Source: Methylobacterium sp. E-065 (GTDB taxonomy: Bacteria > Pseudomonadota > Alphaproteobacteria > Rhizobiales > Beijerinckiaceae). Taken from it: a stretch of DNA of 64,000 nucleotides. Of this stretch, positions 16,572 to 27,964 are shown piece by piece. The notes beneath the pieces are model-generated. The model saw only the letters and a program-made list of their open reading frames with translations. It was not told the DNA's origin and ran no database searches. The stretch covers positions 1-64,000 of the forward strand of contig NZ_JAKSYD010000253.1 in assembly GCF_022829605.1 (NCBI RefSeq), in the 5' to 3' direction. The position numbers and the translations under genes are program-made. Positions within the stretch are counted from its first letter, which is position 1. Every line of letters starts with the position of its first letter.

Positions 16572-18560
16572 GTGAGCCAAGCCTTGAACCCTGCGGCAGC
16601 CCCAGCGGTCGATCTGCCGGCCGCGCGCGTGCCGCGCAAGCCCGGCGCGGTCCGGCACGGCCCCGGCACGGCACTGATGCTCGGCGCCCTCGGCGTCGTC
16701 TACGGCGATATCGGCACGAGCCCGCTCTACGCGTTCAAGGAGGCCGTGAAGGCCGCCACAAGCGGCGGCGCCTCGGTGCCGGCGGCGGCCACCGGCGCGG
16801 TGTCGCTGATCCTGTGGTCGCTGATCCTGATCGTCTCGCTGAAATACGCGGTGCTGATCCTGCGGGCCGACAACCGGGGCGAGGGTGGCATCGTCGCCAT
16901 GCTGGCGCTGCTCGGCGCACGCCAAGCGCGGCCGGGCTCGTGGAAGGCGTTGCTCCTCGTGGTCGGGCTGGTCGGGGCGGCGCTGCTCTACGGTGACGGG
17001 GCGATCACGCCGGCGATCTCGGTGCTCTCGGCCGTCGAGGGCTTGAAGGTCGATGCGCCGTCGCTCGGGCCCTACGTGGTGCCGATCACGCTCGTGATTC
17101 TGGTTGGGCTGTTCATGGTCCAGCACAAGGGCGTGGCCGCCATCGGCCGGGTGTTCGGGCCGGTCATGCTGGTCTGGTTCGTGGTGCTGGTGCTGCTCGC
17201 GATTCCGAGCATCCTGCACGCACCTCAGATCCTCGCGGCGGCCAATCCCTGGCGGGCCGTCGACTTCCTGATCCACGCGGGCTGGCACGTCAGCTTCCTG
17301 ATGCTCGGCGCGGCGTTCCTGGCGGTGACGGGCGGCGAGGCGATGTATGCCGATCTCGGCCATTTCGGCGCCCCGGCGATCCGCATCGCGTGGTTCGCGC
17401 TCGTCCTGCCCGCCCTGCTGATCCACTATTGCGGGCAGGGCGCCCTGCTCATCGCGGACCCGGGTGCGATCGAGAACCCATTCTACTTGTTGGCGCCGGA
17501 TTGGGCGCATTATCCGTTGGTCGCGCTTGCCACCATGGCGACGGTCATCGCCTCGCAGGCCGTGATCTCGGGCGTCTATTCGCTGACCCAGCAATCGATC
17601 CAGCTCGGCTTCATGCCGATGATGCGGGTGGTCCACACCGATCAGGACGAGCGTGGCCAGATCTACGTGCCGGCGGTGAACTGGCTGCTCGCCATCGCGA
17701 CGCTCACCGCGGTCGTGGTGTTCGGCTCATCGGACGCGCTGGCCGGGGCCTACGGCATCGCGGTCTCGGCGCTGATGGGCATCACCACGCTGCTCGCGGC
17801 CTTGATCGCGCTGCGCTGGGGCTACAATCCCATTCTGGTCTTCGCGGTGAACGGCTTCTTCCTCGCCATCGACCTCGTCTTCTTCGCGGCCAACAGCGTG
17901 AAGCTGTTCGAGGGTGGCTGGTTTCCGTTGCTGCTCGCCGGGGCGGTCGCTTTCCTGATGCTGACGTGGATGAAGGGCAACCACGTCCTCGAAAATGTCC
18001 GGCAGACCATGCGCATGTCGGAGGCGACGTTCCTGTCCCGCCTCGGCTCGCACCCGCCGGTGACGCTGCCCGGGACCGCCGCCTTCCTCACCGCCGCCAC
18101 CGAGGGCATCCCGATGGCGCTCGGCCGGCTGATCGAGCGCAGCCGGTGCCTGCACGAGCGGATCCTGCTGATCACCGTGATCTACGAGGAGGAGCCGGTC
18201 ATTCCCGCGAGCGAGCGGGCGCAGGTGACCCTGGTGGCGCAGGGGATCCGCAAGGCGATCTCGAAATACACGCCCGGCATGGAGCGCGTGGTCCTGCGCT
18301 ACGGCTTCATGCAGACCGCCTCGATCCCGGAGGGGCTGCACTGCGCCGTGGCGAGTGGCTTGCTGCCGCCGGAATATCTGGAGGACATGACCTACTTCGT
18401 CGGCCACGAGGTGGTGATCCCGTCGCCGACTCATCCCGGCATGGCGCCGTGGCGGGAGGGCCTGTTCGCGTTCATGAAGCGCAACGCCGAGCGCACCGGT
18501 GCCCATTTCGGATTGCCGACTCGGCAGATCGTGGAGGTGGGGACCGAGATCGAGATCTGA
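16572..18560 (+). CDS. kup: KUP-family potassium uptake protein
   Basis: The 662-residue protein has about 12 hydrophobic helices in its first ~450 residues and a hydrophilic C-terminal domain. The signature GVVYGDIGTSPLYAFKEAV lies near residue 40, and YGDGAITPAISVLSAVEGL follows. KUP proteins are proton-coupled, constitutive low-affinity potassium importers in the inner membrane. The start is GTG with Ser-Gln-Ala following. Transcribed alone, with 160 bases before it. Confidence 0.93.
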   Translation: MSQALNPAAAPAVDLPAARVPRKPGAVRHGPGTALMLGALGVVYGDIGTSPLYAFKEAVKAATSGGASVPAAATGAVSLILWSLILIVSLKYAVLILRADNRGEGGIVAMLALLGARQARPGSWKALLLVVGLVGAALLYGDGAITPAISVLSAVEGLKVDAPSLGPYVVPITLVILVGLFMVQHKGVAAIGRVFGPVMLVWFVVLVLLAIPSILHAPQILAAANPWRAVDFLIHAGWHVSFLMLGAAFLAVTGGEAMYADLGHFGAPAIRIAWFALVLPALLIHYCGQGALLIADPGAIENPFYLLAPDWAHYPLVALATMATVIASQAVISGVYSLTQQSIQLGFMPMMRVVHTDQDERGQIYVPAVNWLLAIATLTAVVVFGSSDALAGAYGIAVSALMGITTLLAALIALRWGYNPILVFAVNGFFLAIDLVFFAANSVKLFEGGWFPLLLAGAVAFLMLTWMKGNHVLENVRQTMRMSEATFLSRLGSHPPVTLPGTAAFLTAATEGIPMALGRLIERSRCLHERILLITVIYEEEPVIPASERAQVTLVAQGIRKAISKYTPGMERVVLRYGFMQTASIPEGLHCAVASGLLPPEYLEDMTYFVGHEVVIPSPTHPGMAPWREGLFAFMKRNAERTGAHFGLPTRQIVEVGTEIEI

Positions 18561-18603
18561 TCGGACGCGGCGCGTCGAAGGCCGAAGCCGACCGTCTTTC
18601 ACA

Positions 18604-18632
18604 TTGAAAACGGCCGCGTTCGCAAGCATATC
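18604..18632 (+). promoter_or_regulatory. Candidate heat-shock-type promoter of htpG
   Basis: TTGAAA (18604-18609), a 17-base spacer and CATATC (18627-18632) lie 38 bases upstream of the htpG start. The TTGAAA -35 and CATAT-type -10 resemble alphaproteobacterial RpoH promoters, which fits an Hsp90 gene. Assigned from pattern and context only. Confidence 0.45.
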
Positions 18633-18669
18633 GCCACCGCGCATTTTCCCTACAGCGGAGGCATCACCC

Positions 18670-20502
<1,833 letters not shown>

Positions 20503-20715
20503 GTGGGGCAGGACAAAGCGCGGGCCTAGCGGCGTGTGTCTACGCACATGCCGCGAGGACATTGATAAGTTCGGTTGATCAAACGGAAATGGTCAAGCCA
20601 TAACTTCGCCACTGGCCGGGAGCATTGCCCGGTCGCTGGCGCGGGCGCGGTGGGGGCCGCAGGCGTCTGATCCGATCCCTTTCGCGCGCGGCCCGCCGCG
20701 CCTCACGGACGCTGC

Positions 20716-21435
20716 ATGAACCCGGTCGAGGCTGAAGCCGGCACCAGACAGGCGGTCGCGGCGGCGCGAACCCGGGCTCACGCCCGGGCGTACCGCCACA
20801 GCGGCCGCGTGCGCACGATGCGCCGCCTGATCCCGGTGGCCGCCGGCGGCGCGGTGGCGCTGCTGCTGGCCTACCTGTTCAATCCTTTCGCGGCCCACCT
20901 GCCCGGCGTCTCGGTTGGCGCCGTGACGCTCGCCGGCTCAAAGGTGCGCATGGAGAATCCGCGGCTCGCGGGGTTCCGCCAGGGCACCCGCGGCTACGAG
21001 GTGACGGCGGACGCCGCCCTGCAGGATGTGCGCAAGCCGAGCCTGATCGAACTGCAGCATATGCGCGGCCACATCGCCACTGACGACCAGGGCGGCATCG
21101 CCCGCCTGTCGGCTGCCTCCGGCCTGTTCGACAGCGCCCGCGAGGCCCTCGATCTCAAGGACGACATCCGGATCTGGACAGACAAGGGCGAGGAGGCGCG
21201 GCTGCGCTCGGCCGCCGTGACGTTCAAGACCGGCGCGATCACGTCGCAGGAGCCGGTGACCGTGTCGAGTTCGCGCGCCACCGTCAACGCCGATTCCCTC
21301 GACGTGGTCGAGAGCGGTAAGCGGATCTCGTTCGTCGGCAACGTCCACGTGGTCATCGTGAACGAGGATCAGGCCGACAAGGCCCCACTGCGCATCCAGA
21401 CGTCGGATGCGCGGCCGGCGGAGGATGCCCGGTGA
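20716..21435 (+). CDS. lptC: LPS export ABC transporter periplasmic protein LptC
   Basis: The 239-residue protein has a basic cytoplasmic N-terminus (ARTRAHARAYRHSGRVRTMRR), one membrane helix (IPVAAGGAVALLLAYLF) and a periplasmic beta-jellyroll, the usual alphaproteobacterial LptC plan. LptC receives LPS from LptBFG and passes it to LptA. It overlaps lptA by 4 bases, beginning an lptC-lptA-lptB operon. Confidence 0.9.
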   Translation: MNPVEAEAGTRQAVAAARTRAHARAYRHSGRVRTMRRLIPVAAGGAVALLLAYLFNPFAAHLPGVSVGAVTLAGSKVRMENPRLAGFRQGTRGYEVTADAALQDVRKPSLIELQHMRGHIATDDQGGIARLSAASGLFDSAREALDLKDDIRIWTDKGEEARLRSAAVTFKTGAITSQEPVTVSSSRATVNADSLDVVESGKRISFVGNVHVVIVNEDQADKAPLRIQTSDARPAEDAR

Positions 21436-22112
21436 GCGTGCTCCGCATTCTCTTCGCCGTCCTGGCGTCCGGGCTGGTCCTGGGCGGTCCGGCGCTGGCC
21501 GAGAAGCCGGCGGCGCGCAAGGATTCGCCGTTCGGCAATATCGGCGGCAGCGGCAAGGATCCGATCAAGATCGACGCCGATCGGCTCGACGTGTTCGACC
21601 GGGAGAACAAGGCGGTCTTCGCCGGCAACGTCGTGGCCGTTCAGGGCGACAGCACGATCCGGTGCTCGACCATGACGGTCACGTACAAGCGTGGCAAGGA
21701 TACGCCTGGGAAGGATACGCCCGGCAAGGACGCCAAGGGTGCGCCCAAGGACGAGGGCGCCGAGGCGGCAGCCCCGCGGAACCCGGCGGAGAACGGGATC
21801 CAGAAGGTCGACTGCGCCGGCCCGGTGACGGTGGTGCAGAAGGATCAGGTCGCCACCGGCGACCACGCGGTGTTCGATCAGGATGCCAAGCGCATCGTGC
21901 TGACCGGCAACGTCGTGCTGAGCCAGTGCCAGAACGTCACCCGCGGCCAGCGGCTGGTCTACGACATGAATAGCGGCCGGGCCAACATGGACCCGGTCGC
22001 GGGCGGTCGGGTCTCGGCTCTGTTCGTGCCGGGCGAGAAGGCCGACGGCAAGGACGGCAAGGCGAAGGGCTGCGCGCAGCCGCCGCCCAAGCCGAAGGCG
22101 CAGGTCGATTGA
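21432..22112 (+). CDS. lptA: LPS transport periplasmic bridge protein LptA (OstA)
   Basis: The 226-residue protein has a Sec signal peptide (VLRILFAVLASGLVLGGPALA) and two OstA-type stretches: KIDADRLDVFDRENKAVFAGNV and DHAVFDQDAKRIVLTGNVVL. A Lys/Gly/Asp-rich insert at residues 88-107 contains a short tandem repeat of GKDTP. LptA forms the periplasmic bridge carrying LPS to the outer membrane. GTG start overlaps lptC; TGA overlaps the lptB start. Confidence 0.9.
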   Translation: MSVLRILFAVLASGLVLGGPALAEKPAARKDSPFGNIGGSGKDPIKIDADRLDVFDRENKAVFAGNVVAVQGDSTIRCSTMTVTYKRGKDTPGKDTPGKDAKGAPKDEGAEAAAPRNPAENGIQKVDCAGPVTVVQKDQVATGDHAVFDQDAKRIVLTGNVVLSQCQNVTRGQRLVYDMNSGRANMDPVAGGRVSALFVPGEKADGKDGKAKGCAQPPPKPKAQVD

Positions 22113-22972
22113 GCGGCGCCGTGGCGTTCCAGGCCGGTCCGCAGGAGCCGGCGACCCGTGCCGGCTGGCTCGGGCGCCTGTTCGGTCGACGGGCGCGCCA
22201 GCCGGAGGACGCCGGGCCCGCGGACCGGTCCGCAGTGGATGACGGCGGCCCCGGCATCCTCTGCGTGCGCGGCCTGCGCAAGAGCTACGGTGCCCGAACC
22301 GTGGTGCACGAGGCAGGGCTCACCGTCCGCACCGGCGAGGCGGTCGGGCTGCTCGGACCGAACGGCGCCGGCAAGACCACGATCTTCTACATGATCACCG
22401 GGCTGGTGGCGGCCGATCGCGGCGACATCACCCTGGACGGCCTGCCGATCACCCATCTGCCGATGTACCAGCGGGCGCGGCTCGGCATCGGCTACCTGCC
22501 GCAGGAGGCCTCGATCTTCCGGGGCCTGAGCGTCGAGGACAACATCCGCGCCGTGCTGGAGGTGGCCGAGCCCGACCGCAAGGAGCGGGCGCGCAAGCTC
22601 GATTCCCTGCTGGAGGAGTTCGACATCGCCCGCCTGCGCAAGTCGCCCTCGATCGCGCTCTCGGGTGGCGAACGGCGGCGCTGCGAGATCGCCCGGGCGC
22701 TCGCCTCCTCGCCGACCTTCATGCTGCTGGATGAGCCCTTCGCCGGCATCGACCCGATCGCTGTGGGCGATATCCAGGATCTGGTGAAGCACCTGAAGCA
22801 GCGCGGAATCGGCGTGCTGATCACCGACCACAACGTCCGCGAGACGCTGGGCCTGATCGACCGCGCCTACATCGCCCATTCCGGCCGCATCCTCACCGAG
22901 GGCACGCCCGAGGAGATCGTGGCGAACCCCGAGGCGCGGCGGCTGTATCTCGGCGAGGACTTCAAGCTCTGA
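22109..22972 (+). CDS. lptB: LPS export ABC transporter ATP-binding protein LptB
   Basis: The 287-residue ATPase has Walker A LLGPNGAGKTTIFYM, Q-loop YLPQEASIFRGLSVEDNI, signature LSGGERRR, Walker B FMLLDEPFAGID and the H-loop LITDHNVRE. It powers LPS extraction. There is a non-conserved N-terminal extension of about 48 residues; the TTG start overlaps lptA, but a later start cannot be excluded. In many Rhizobiales rpoN follows; here a convergent broken MFS gene runs into its 3' end instead. Confidence 0.93.
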   Translation: MSGAVAFQAGPQEPATRAGWLGRLFGRRARQPEDAGPADRSAVDDGGPGILCVRGLRKSYGARTVVHEAGLTVRTGEAVGLLGPNGAGKTTIFYMITGLVAADRGDITLDGLPITHLPMYQRARLGIGYLPQEASIFRGLSVEDNIRAVLEVAEPDRKERARKLDSLLEEFDIARLRKSPSIALSGGERRRCEIARALASSPTFMLLDEPFAGIDPIAVGDIQDLVKHLKQRGIGVLITDHNVRETLGLIDRAYIAHSGRILTEGTPEEIVANPEARRLYLGEDFKL

Positions 22973-24161
22973 GGGCCAGCTTGGCCCCCGCCGGGGCGGC
23001 GGCGCGTCAGCGCTAGGAACGTCGCCGTTGCGGTCAGCACGCATCCAGCCGCCAGCAGGAGGACGGCCTCGCAGCCGAACGTCGTCAGGACCGTCGCCAG
23101 GATCGGCGGGGCGACCGCCGTCACGAGGTTCAGGGGAAGCGCGATGCGCTTGGCGGCGCGCGCATAGGCGGACTTGTCGTAGAAGGCGCGCGGCAGGGTC
23201 GCATGTACGACCGCCAGAATGCCGCTGCCGAGACCGTAGATCAGGATGAAAACCATGACCGCGCCTGCGGTCCCGCTGTCTGCAGCGAGCAGAAGCAGCG
23301 CCGTCACCACGAGAACGCCGGCGAACACGCCGCTGATCAGCCCGTCCCTTCGGCGGCCGCCCAGGAAGTCGATGCCCCGCGCACCGACCTGGACGATACC
23401 CAGCATCGAGCCGTAGCCGACGGCATCAGGCCGGCTCAAGCCCCCGGGGCGACGAGCAACTCGATCAGCGTGGCGCTAAGACCGAAGGTAACGAACGCGT
23501 TCAGGGTGATCCCGCAGGCGATCAGCCAGAACGTGCTTGTCCGCGGTTGCGGCTCGGGTGCAGCCGGTAGCGGCTCGATCCCGGCGGCGGGCTCCGCGCG
23601 CGGTGGCAGGCCCCACCGATACAGGGGCAGGCAGACAAACCACATCGCCGCCGCGTAGACGAAACAGGTGCCGCGCCAGCCGCCGAGACCGGTCAGGAAG
23701 GCTGTGGTTGGCCAGAACAGGCTGCTCGACAGGCCGGTCGCCAGCATCAAAGCCGCGATGGCCCGCCGGGCGCCGGGCCCGGCGATCTCATTCAGTAGGA
23801 TGTTGGCCGCGTTGGTCAGCGTCGCGCTGCCGGCCACGACGAGGACGATCCAGGCCGCACAATACGAGACCGGACCGTTTGCCAGGGCCAGCCCGACGAA
23901 GCCCGGACCTGCCAGCGCGCGTCCGGCCATCATGACAGTCCTGGCCCCGTACCGGACGAAGGCACGCCCGAGGATCGGCGCGGACACGCCCATGGTGGCG
24001 TAGAGAATTGCGTTTCCGGCGAAGACCGAGGGCACATCCATTCCGAGATCGGCCACGACCTGGGGGGCGACGACCGCCGTGAGGCCGACGCTGCCCCAGC
24101 CAATGATTTGCGCAACCGCGAGGATGATCAGGACGCGGAGGCTCGCACGGTTGGGGTGCAT
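22867..24161 (-). pseudogene. MFS transporter gene, split by a frameshift
   Basis: The first part starts at ATG 24161 (MHPNRASLRVLIILAVAQII) and encodes about 240 residues with seven to eight membrane segments. It ends in a stop just after ELLVAPGA at about 23436. The second part continues as GLSRPDAVGYGSMLGIVQVG in the neighbouring frame, with the remaining helices, to 22867. One extra base in the run C5G4 at 23441-23449 would restore a single ~430-residue MFS protein. The 3' end overlaps lptB by about 100 bases on the opposite strand. Either a real frameshift mutation or a homopolymer sequencing error. Confidence 0.7.
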
Positions 24162-24290
24162 GGGCGATGGTGTCTCTTGTGCCGGACAGTGGCCACGCTC
24201 GGCGAGGGCTGTGGATACGTTCGGATTGGCGCGCGACAGGAGAATGTTGGAGGGCCAAGAAACCGCGTTCGCGGTGCGAGGGGGACGGCC

Positions 24291-24569
24291 GTGGAAACGG
24301 TTCGTGTACACTGGAGCGATCATGCGCTCGGACGCATGCGGCTGCGTGCGATCGAACCGCTTTGGGTCGAGCGGGTTTTGGCGGATCCGGAACTCGTCGA
24401 AGTGGATCCCGATTACCCCGGGCGTCTCCGCGCCTTCGGTCGCGTGCCCGAACGCGACGATCGTGTGCTGCGCGTGGTATATGAGCCGCTTCAGGACGGC
24501 GCGGAAGCCTTGATCGTTACGGCTTTGCTTGATCGAGGTCGTACGCGCGACTGGAGGAAGACGCGATGA
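24291..24569 (+). CDS. DUF4258-type small protein (putative toxin-like partner)
   Basis: A 92-residue protein with the DUF4258 pattern VHWSDHALGRMRLRAIEP near the N-terminus, followed by an antiparallel beta region (GRLRAFGRVP, LRVVYEP, LIVTALLDRGRTRDWRK). GTG 24291 is preferred, with a GAGGGGG site upstream. The stop overlaps the start of the DUF2283 gene by 4 bases, so the two are translated together. DUF4258 resembles small RNase-like folds; a toxin role is only suggested by the pairing. Confidence 0.7.
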   Translation: METVRVHWSDHALGRMRLRAIEPLWVERVLADPELVEVDPDYPGRLRAFGRVPERDDRVLRVVYEPLQDGAEALIVTALLDRGRTRDWRKTR

Positions 24570-24763
24570 AATCCGAGTACGACCCCGTCGTTGACGCGCT
24601 GTATATTCGCCTCGCCGAGACGTGCGTGGTCGAGAGTGAGGAAATCCGCCCCGGTTTCATTGTAGATCTGGATGCGGACGGCCGCATCGTCGGCGTCGAG
24701 ATCCTCGACGCCAGCAAGCAGGTGGCGCCCGGGGCTGTGTTGGAACAGCCTCACGCGGCGTGA
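24566..24763 (+). CDS. DUF2283 small protein
   Basis: The 65-residue protein begins MKSEYDPVVDALYIRL and has the DUF2283 core RPGFIVDLDADGRIVGVEIL, ending in a short tail. Overlaps the DUF4258 gene upstream. DUF2283 proteins often accompany a small basic partner and could act as an antitoxin or accessory; the function is not established. Confidence 0.8.
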   Translation: MKSEYDPVVDALYIRLAETCVVESEEIRPGFIVDLDADGRIVGVEILDASKQVAPGAVLEQPHAA

Positions 24764-24859
24764 GCCGATTGCGAAGCGTCCCTTCTCTACGGCGTTCCGC
24801 CCACCCTCATGACGGGAGCAGCAAGCGCTCCTCTGAATGGGCGGCCAACGCCGCCGACA

Positions 24860-26011
24860 TCAGCCTTTCCAATTCTTCAGCGCCGCGAACGGGCTATCCG
24901 CGCCCGCGGGCTTCTCCGGATTCAGCACCGGCTCCACCTGCGCGATGGCATCCGCCATCGAGAAAGCCGAGCCGTTCTGAAGCCGGCCGCCCGCGGCGTC
25001 CCGGTGGCCGCCGCCGCGGAACAGGCGGGCGCCATCGAGCGCCGTGCCGTTGTTGGAGCGGAACGACAGCGTGCCCATCCGCTGGACGTTGACCACGCGC
25101 GTCGCCCGGCCGGCATCCATGATCAGGTCGGAGACCCGCTGGAAGGTCCCGGAATCGAGGGCGAAGGACAGGAGCGTGCCGTCCTTCAGCGGGCGGAACA
25201 GCGCGTCCGAACGGGCGAGTGCCCGGGCGAGGCGCATGCGCGTGGTGAGTGCGGGATCGTCGTCCGGCGCGTCGCGCAACAGGGCCTCGACCACGCCGGT
25301 GCGGATCGCGGTGGCGCGCTGTTCGAGCTCGGCCGGGCTCGCCCCCGTCCGCAGGGTCTCGGCCGCAGCGAGCAGGATGTCGGACACGAACCGGTCGTGC
25401 CAGGGATGCCCCACCGGCACGAAGCTCGACACCGCCTCCCAGAACATCTCGTCGAGCGCCAAACCGCCCCGGAAGGCGGGACTGTCCTTGCGCCAGATAT
25501 CGACGGCGTCGATCGCAGCGAGCAGGCTGGTCAGGTCGGTCTGGGGCTCATGGGTCGCGAACAGGGCCCGATGCTCGAAGGTCATCCGCGTGGCGCAGAT
25601 GTCCTCCTCGATCAGAATCGCGATCTCCGGATCCTCCATGTCGACCCGGTTGAGGCCCGGCCGTCCCGCGTCGGCGGACGGGTCCAGCCCGAGACGGCGC
25701 AACTGGTCGAGGGACGAGGCGTGATGGTCGAGGACGACGAGGCGGTGCTTGCGACCCTCCTCGCGGCGCCGGTTCAGCGCGGCGAACTTCTTGAGGCCCG
25801 CGATGGTCTGCTCCTCCAGGCCGAGGTCGGTCATCAGCAGGGTCTCGCCCTCGGCCGCCCGGCCGAGGCGCTTGACCTCGTCCTCCAGGACCGGGCCGAC
25901 ATCGCTGTAGCGCGGCACATGGATGACGCGCTCAACTGTGGCGCAGGCGGCCGCCACCGTCGAGGCGCCGTAGCCGTCGAGGTCGTGATGGGTGATCTGG
26001 GTCAGGCGCAC
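24860..26011 (-). CDS. DHH/DHHA1-family phosphoesterase
   Basis: The 383-residue protein starts with THHDLDGYGAS (first metal-binding Asp motif) and has the DHH triad in VVLDHHAS near residue 100, then C-terminal GGGHRDAAGGRLQNG of the DHHA1 domain. These enzymes hydrolyse short oligonucleotides, cyclic dinucleotides or pAp with manganese. The exact substrate is not clear; close homologues of NrnA are usually shorter. Confidence 0.85.
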   Translation of the reverse strand: MRLTQITHHDLDGYGASTVAAACATVERVIHVPRYSDVGPVLEDEVKRLGRAAEGETLLMTDLGLEEQTIAGLKKFAALNRRREEGRKHRLVVLDHHASSLDQLRRLGLDPSADAGRPGLNRVDMEDPEIAILIEEDICATRMTFEHRALFATHEPQTDLTSLLAAIDAVDIWRKDSPAFRGGLALDEMFWEAVSSFVPVGHPWHDRFVSDILLAAAETLRTGASPAELEQRATAIRTGVVEALLRDAPDDDPALTTRMRLARALARSDALFRPLKDGTLLSFALDSGTFQRVSDLIMDAGRATRVVNVQRMGTLSFRSNNGTALDGARLFRGGGHRDAAGGRLQNGSAFSMADAIAQVEPVLNPEKPAGADSPFAALKNWKG

Positions 26012-26193
26012 GCGGAGCTGTCTCGGACGGTGACGGAGGAGGACGGTCTACGACGACAGGCTCCCCGAGGCGAGGGGTGACGGCTCTTCCGTCCGGCGGC
26101 GTTCGATGCAGAATGCGTGTGGGCCGTCATTGAGTCGCAAATGACCGGACGGCCCCGGAGCCCCGAACGGGCCCGTCATTCGGGAGAAACGCC

Positions 26194-27507
26194 ATGGCCC
26201 TGGCCGCTTCACCGCGCGTCAAGCGCATCCAGACCGTCTCGCTCGCGCTGCTGGTGACGGCCGGGGTCGTCAACTACGTCGACCGTGCGACGCTGGCGGT
26301 CGCCAATCCGCTGATCCGGGCGGATCTCGGCCTGTCGATCCCCGACATGGGCCTGCTTCTCTCGTCCTTCCTGTGGGCCTACGCCTTCGCGCAACTCCCG
26401 GCCGGTGCCCTGGCGGACCGGCTCGGCCCGCGCCTGACGCTCACCCTCGGCCTGACCTGCTGGTCGCTGGGCCAGATGCTGGGCGGCGCCGTGACCTCGT
26501 TCTGGCAGTTCGTGAGCGCGCGCATCGTGCTCGGCATCGGCGAGGCGCCGCATTTCCCGACCTGCGCCCGGGTCTCCCGCGACTGGTTCAACATTCGCCA
26601 GCGCGGCACCGCCACGGGGATCTGGAACTGTGCCTCCTCGCTCGGCACGTTCCTGGCCCTGCCGCTGTTGACCTTCCTGATGGTCAGCTTCGGCTGGCGC
26701 GCGATGTTCGTGATCATGGGCGGGGCGGGGCTCATGCTCGCCGCTCTCGTCTATGCGGTTTTCCGCAACCCGCGCGAGTCGAACCTGACCCCGGCCGAGC
26801 GCGCCTTCCTGGAGGAGGGCGACGCGCCGAACGCGAGCCGCTCCGTCACCTGGAGCGCGTGGCGGCGGCTGTTCGGCTTCCGCACCAGCTGGGGCATGAT
26901 CGTCGGCTATTTCGGCTGCATCTACATGACGTGGCTCTACACCGCGTGGCTGCCGAGCTACCTGGAGATCGAGCGCCACTTCACCCTGCAGAAGACCGGG
27001 CTCATCGGCTCGATTCCGTTCGCGTTCGGCGTCATGGGCGGCATCCTGGGCGGCCGCGTCGTGGACATGCTGGTGCGCCGCGGCGTCGATCCGATCCGCA
27101 GCCGCAAGATCCCGATGGCCGCGTCCCTGGTGGCGACGGCGTTCTTCACCGTGGTGGCAGCCCTGACCCCGAGCGACACGCTGGCCATCGCCAGCATCTC
27201 GGCCTCGCTGTTCCTCGTCTACATGAGCTCGTCGGCCGCTTGGGCGATGGCCTCGGTGGCCGCCCCGGCGAGCTGCACCGCCTCGCTGGGCGCGATGCAG
27301 AATTTCGGCGGCTACATCGGCGGCGCCCTGGCGCCGATGGTGACCGGGTTCATCGTGGGCGGGACGGGCCACTTTTCCATGGCCTTCATCACCGGCGCAG
27401 TGATCGCCCTGGTGGCGGCGCTCGGGTACTGGACGCTGATTCAGGAGCCGATCACCGAAGAGGCTCCGACGAACGGCTTCGTCGGCGGCCTGCACCCCGC
27501 CGAGTAG
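26194..27507 (+). CDS. MFS transporter, ACS (anion:cation symporter) family
   Basis: The 437-residue 12-helix permease has YVDRATLAVANPLIRADLGL at helix 1 and FLWAYAFAQLPAGALADRLG at the loop 2-3 region, typical of ACS-family carriers of sugar acids and organic anions. GIGEAPHFPTCARVSRDWF follows. The substrate is not evident; it stands alone. Confidence 0.88.
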   Translation: MALAASPRVKRIQTVSLALLVTAGVVNYVDRATLAVANPLIRADLGLSIPDMGLLLSSFLWAYAFAQLPAGALADRLGPRLTLTLGLTCWSLGQMLGGAVTSFWQFVSARIVLGIGEAPHFPTCARVSRDWFNIRQRGTATGIWNCASSLGTFLALPLLTFLMVSFGWRAMFVIMGGAGLMLAALVYAVFRNPRESNLTPAERAFLEEGDAPNASRSVTWSAWRRLFGFRTSWGMIVGYFGCIYMTWLYTAWLPSYLEIERHFTLQKTGLIGSIPFAFGVMGGILGGRVVDMLVRRGVDPIRSRKIPMAASLVATAFFTVVAALTPSDTLAIASISASLFLVYMSSSAAWAMASVAAPASCTASLGAMQNFGGYIGGALAPMVTGFIVGGTGHFSMAFITGAVIALVAALGYWTLIQEPITEEAPTNGFVGGLHPAE

Positions 27508-27606
27508 GCCAGCGTCGGCGAACGGGCCGCGCCGCGCGCCCTCTGGCGAAATCGCCAACAGCTCGGCGCGCGCCGACGGGTAATAGGCTCAAATTCAAGC
27601 CCTTTT

Positions 27607-27711
27607 CCCTCCCCCTTGTGGGGAGGGGCAGGGGTGGGGGTGGTGCAGGATCGAGCCGTCCGGTGCCTCCTGCGCCACCCCCAACTCCAACTCCTCCCCA
27701 CAAGGGGGAGG
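27607..27711. repeat. GC-rich palindromic intergenic repeat
   Basis: The left arm starts CCTCCCCCTTGTGGGGAGG and the right arm ends CCTCCCCACAAGGGGGAGG, with further matching G-rich/C-rich stretches inside, giving imperfect arms of about 40 bases around a short centre. This is the style of dispersed palindromic intergenic elements in Methylobacterium and related genera; a similar element is at 43455-43550. Confidence 0.75.
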
Positions 27712-27964
27712 AAAGCGCGGCGGCGCATTGATGTGACCGTCTTTGCACGCATTCCGTGAGGATCTCGCCCGCACTCTCGGATGAAGGTGATGGGATTTTC
27801 GGATGGCTTGGCCATACGGTGCCGTTGCGTCGCCGCCACGTCCGACGTCCGCCCCGTGATGCGCCAATTCGCCGGTCCAATCCGGTATCGAAATCCCCAA
27901 CGGGGATCGGGCAGCAATCAAGGGGGAAAGCCGCGCATCTTCTTTCCTTCGCGTTGCCCAATAT

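Noticed and set aside
22867..23439. A stand-alone 190-residue membrane protein
   Set aside because: Its start is the direct continuation of the MFS gene after a one-base frame break; half of a split MFS gene is a better reading.
27607..27711. CRISPR repeat or Rho-independent terminator
   Set aside because: A single large palindrome without spacer-repeat periodicity or T-run; better seen as a dispersed intergenic element.
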